This document shows positions 62,660-64,000 of a stretch of DNA of 64,000 bases, piece by piece. Made by a program: the position numbers and the translations under genes. Under the pieces are notes generated by a model. It worked only from the letters and a program-made list of their open reading frames with translations. It had not been told where the DNA came from and searched no databases. Position 1 is the stretch's first letter; each line of letters opens with the position of its first letter. The stretch comes from Verrucomicrobium sp. (GTDB lineage Bacteria; Verrucomicrobiota; Verrucomicrobiia; Methylacidiphilales; UBA1321). The stretch covers positions 1 through 64,000 of the forward strand of contig JAFIGT010000022.1 in assembly GCA_017849585.1 (NCBI GenBank). Reading direction: 5' to 3'.

Positions 62660-64000
62660 ATGAAATCGACCAAAGAACTGGCTCAACAGTGGGCGGACAC
62701 GCATAAGAAAATCATTGCCGACCCCACCTACTCCAATTTCCGTGAGTTGAGCAGTGAACTCCCCGCCTTCTCCACCTCGCCCGTTCGTTCTTTGCCGCGC
62801 GCCGTCATCGATGCCCGTCTTGGCGAAAAAGTCAAAGTGGAGAATTCCTTTTTTTATTATGATTCGAGCAATCCGTTTGTGATGAATGCGCTGGTCATCC
62901 CTGCCTTCAGCCGGTTGGGTGCGGCCGTTGATAATCAGGCTCCTCCTGGATCGCTGTTACGCGACACCTATGGCGTCGGGAAAACAAGGTTTGTGACCTC
63001 CGCGGCTAAAGGTCTATTCGCCAAACGCGATGATTTCATTTTTGTCACGATCGACCGTGACAACTATCAAGGCGTTTTCCAGAACCGGAAATTGTGGAGC
63101 ACACTCGAACTCATCACCCACCGGTTTCAATGTGCCAATGAACGGGGTGGCCCCCTGCATCCCAAAACATTTGCGTTGCTCAATGAACCCATGCCGGGAT
63201 ATGAGACGACCGGCATTCGCAAGGGCGACATGATCGACCGGTTGCCGCGCAAAGATCTGGAACAACTGGAATTTTCTCTCCGCTTTAACGACGGGCTCTT
63301 CGTCGAACCACTGGCCAGCGCCCAAGCTTCCGACGGAGAGTTTCGCCTTTCGCTCGACCAATGGCACAAGCCACGCACCGCCCTTGCTTTTCCGGAGCCG
63401 ACAGCACTGGGTTACGCTCGATTACATCCTGACGTAATCATGCAGGCGTATGTGAATGAATGGGGCAATTTCCGACCTGACCAGCAAAAAGAGGCCACTC
63501 CAATCATCTCATCACTCTGCTCCAGTTCCGCACGGTCCGGTTCCGTATTTTCGACCGAGATTCAGGGAAGCCATCTCAAGAGCTTGCCTCTCTCGGGCAA
63601 AGCCGCCCTTTTTGTAGATTACAATCCGAACGATTCGCAGCAAATCGGCGGCTCCGGGATGATTCACAGCCGTTTGCGCGGCGAACTCCTCATGCCATTG
63701 CCCAGTTTACCGCTCGGTGTTTATTCGGCATGGATGGAGGGATTGGCCCTATGGAAAGATGTTGATGGTGTCAGCGCCCAGCAAGACCCGAATAAATTCC
63801 TCGCCGATCCCCAAAGCTACCTTCCCTTTCACCAGGTGGCATTGATGGATGCCGAGCGCTATTTGAGCTTAATCACCCTTTCGGTACAGGCGGCCGAAAA
63901 ATCGGGTCGCCATTTGGTCAGTTCGGTTTTTCAAAATGGCCAGGCCACCGATCAAATCGAAAAGTTCTATGGTCCCGAGGCCATGGACGCCGCCGAACGC
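62660..64000 (+). CDS. Large unknown protein, truncated by window edge
   Basis: The frame opens at ATG 62660 with AGGAG 4 bases upstream and stays open to base 64000 (447 codons), so the C-terminus is missing. No family recognised. A RDTYGVGKTRFVTSA segment near residue 98-112 looks like part of a P-loop but lacks the first Gly, so NTP binding is not claimed. No signal peptide or TM. It follows an unknown gene and lies close to recT; probably part of the island's core machinery. Confidence 0.75.
   Translation, partial: MKSTKELAQQWADTHKKIIADPTYSNFRELSSELPAFSTSPVRSLPRAVIDARLGEKVKVENSFFYYDSSNPFVMNALVIPAFSRLGAAVDNQAPPGSLLRDTYGVGKTRFVTSAAKGLFAKRDDFIFVTIDRDNYQGVFQNRKLWSTLELITHRFQCANERGGPLHPKTFALLNEPMPGYETTGIRKGDMIDRLPRKDLEQLEFSLRFNDGLFVEPLASAQASDGEFRLSLDQWHKPRTALAFPEPTALGYARLHPDVIMQAYVNEWGNFRPDQQKEATPIISSLCSSSARSGSVFSTEIQGSHLKSLPLSGKAALFVDYNPNDSQQIGGSGMIHSRLRGELLMPLPSLPLGVYSAWMEGLALWKDVDGVSAQQDPNKFLADPQSYLPFHQVALMDAERYLSLITLSVQAAEKSGRHLVSSVFQNGQATDQIEKFYGPEAMDAAER

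Noticed and set aside
62660-64000. P-loop NTPase call for the truncated ORF (GVGKT)
   Set aside because: The Gly four residues before GK is absent, so Walker A is incomplete.
1-64000. CRISPR array
   Set aside because: No regularly spaced identical direct repeats were seen.
1-64000. Insertion sequence
   Set aside because: No transposase motif or terminal inverted repeat pair flanking a transposase was found.

Overview
The window looks like a chromosome segment of a GC-rich Gram-negative soil or aquatic bacterium. It carries an RND efflux system, a two-partner secretion pair, lipoproteins and large secreted glycan-active proteins with carbohydrate-binding modules. The style (secreted glycosidases beside Gfo/Idh oxidoreductases, DUF2249 proteins, integrase-tail remnants) is reminiscent of Verrucomicrobiota or a relative. 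That placement is inference; there is no rRNA gene or marker protein here to fix it.

Layout. (1) 1-1.7 kb: an AT-rich accessory end with one unknown gene, a tRNA-like inverted structure and what looks like the tail of a decayed integrase. (2) 1.7-12.3 kb: a flavin monooxygenase and PPC-domain protein facing a TetR regulator, then a complete tripartite RND pump (outer membrane factor, adaptor, inner membrane pump) and a CubicO-like protein that has lost its catalytic residues. TetR-type palindromes sit inside the tetR promoter and at the pump promoter, so both are probably controlled by the same repressor. (3) 12.3-26.8 kb: two secreted glycoside-hydrolase-like proteins, a six-gene arsenic operon (arsR-arsC-arsD-arsA-arsC-acr3) with a promoter/operator, a Dps gene with a Cys-rich partner, an AraC regulator and two sugar-type oxidoreductases. 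(4) 27-32 kb: a TpsA/TpsB two-partner secretion pair. (5) 32.5-36.2 kb: a Crp/Fnr regulator, a DUF59 protein, a haem-copper-oxidase-like 12-TM protein, two DUF2249 proteins and a cupin, a set typical of nitric oxide/denitrification neighbourhoods. (6) 36.2-41 kb: an AraC regulator divergent from an SDR-GH88-OYE operon that ends in a strong terminator. (7) 41.4-49.3 kb: housekeeping-type genes (ABC-F, flavin monooxygenase, Spy-like protein, HDOD protein, polar amino-acid ABC transporter).

(8) 49.5-64 kb: a tRNA-Asp gene with encoded CCA, followed by an accessory island. It holds a HEPN-like gene, an excisionase-type HTH protein, several unknowns, and an operon of an orphan GspE/PilB-type ATPase, a sigma-region-2-like protein and a MoxR-type AAA ATPase joined by 4-base overlaps. 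It also has a gene split by one in-frame TAA, a RecT/RecE-like recombination pair, and a large unknown ORF that runs off the right edge. No integrase and no second copy of the tRNA 3' end are visible, so the island's far boundary lies outside the window. It is the best candidate for an undescribed system.

Both clear regulator promoters (tetR and arsR) place the -10 box 6 bases before the start codon, suggesting leaderless mRNAs.
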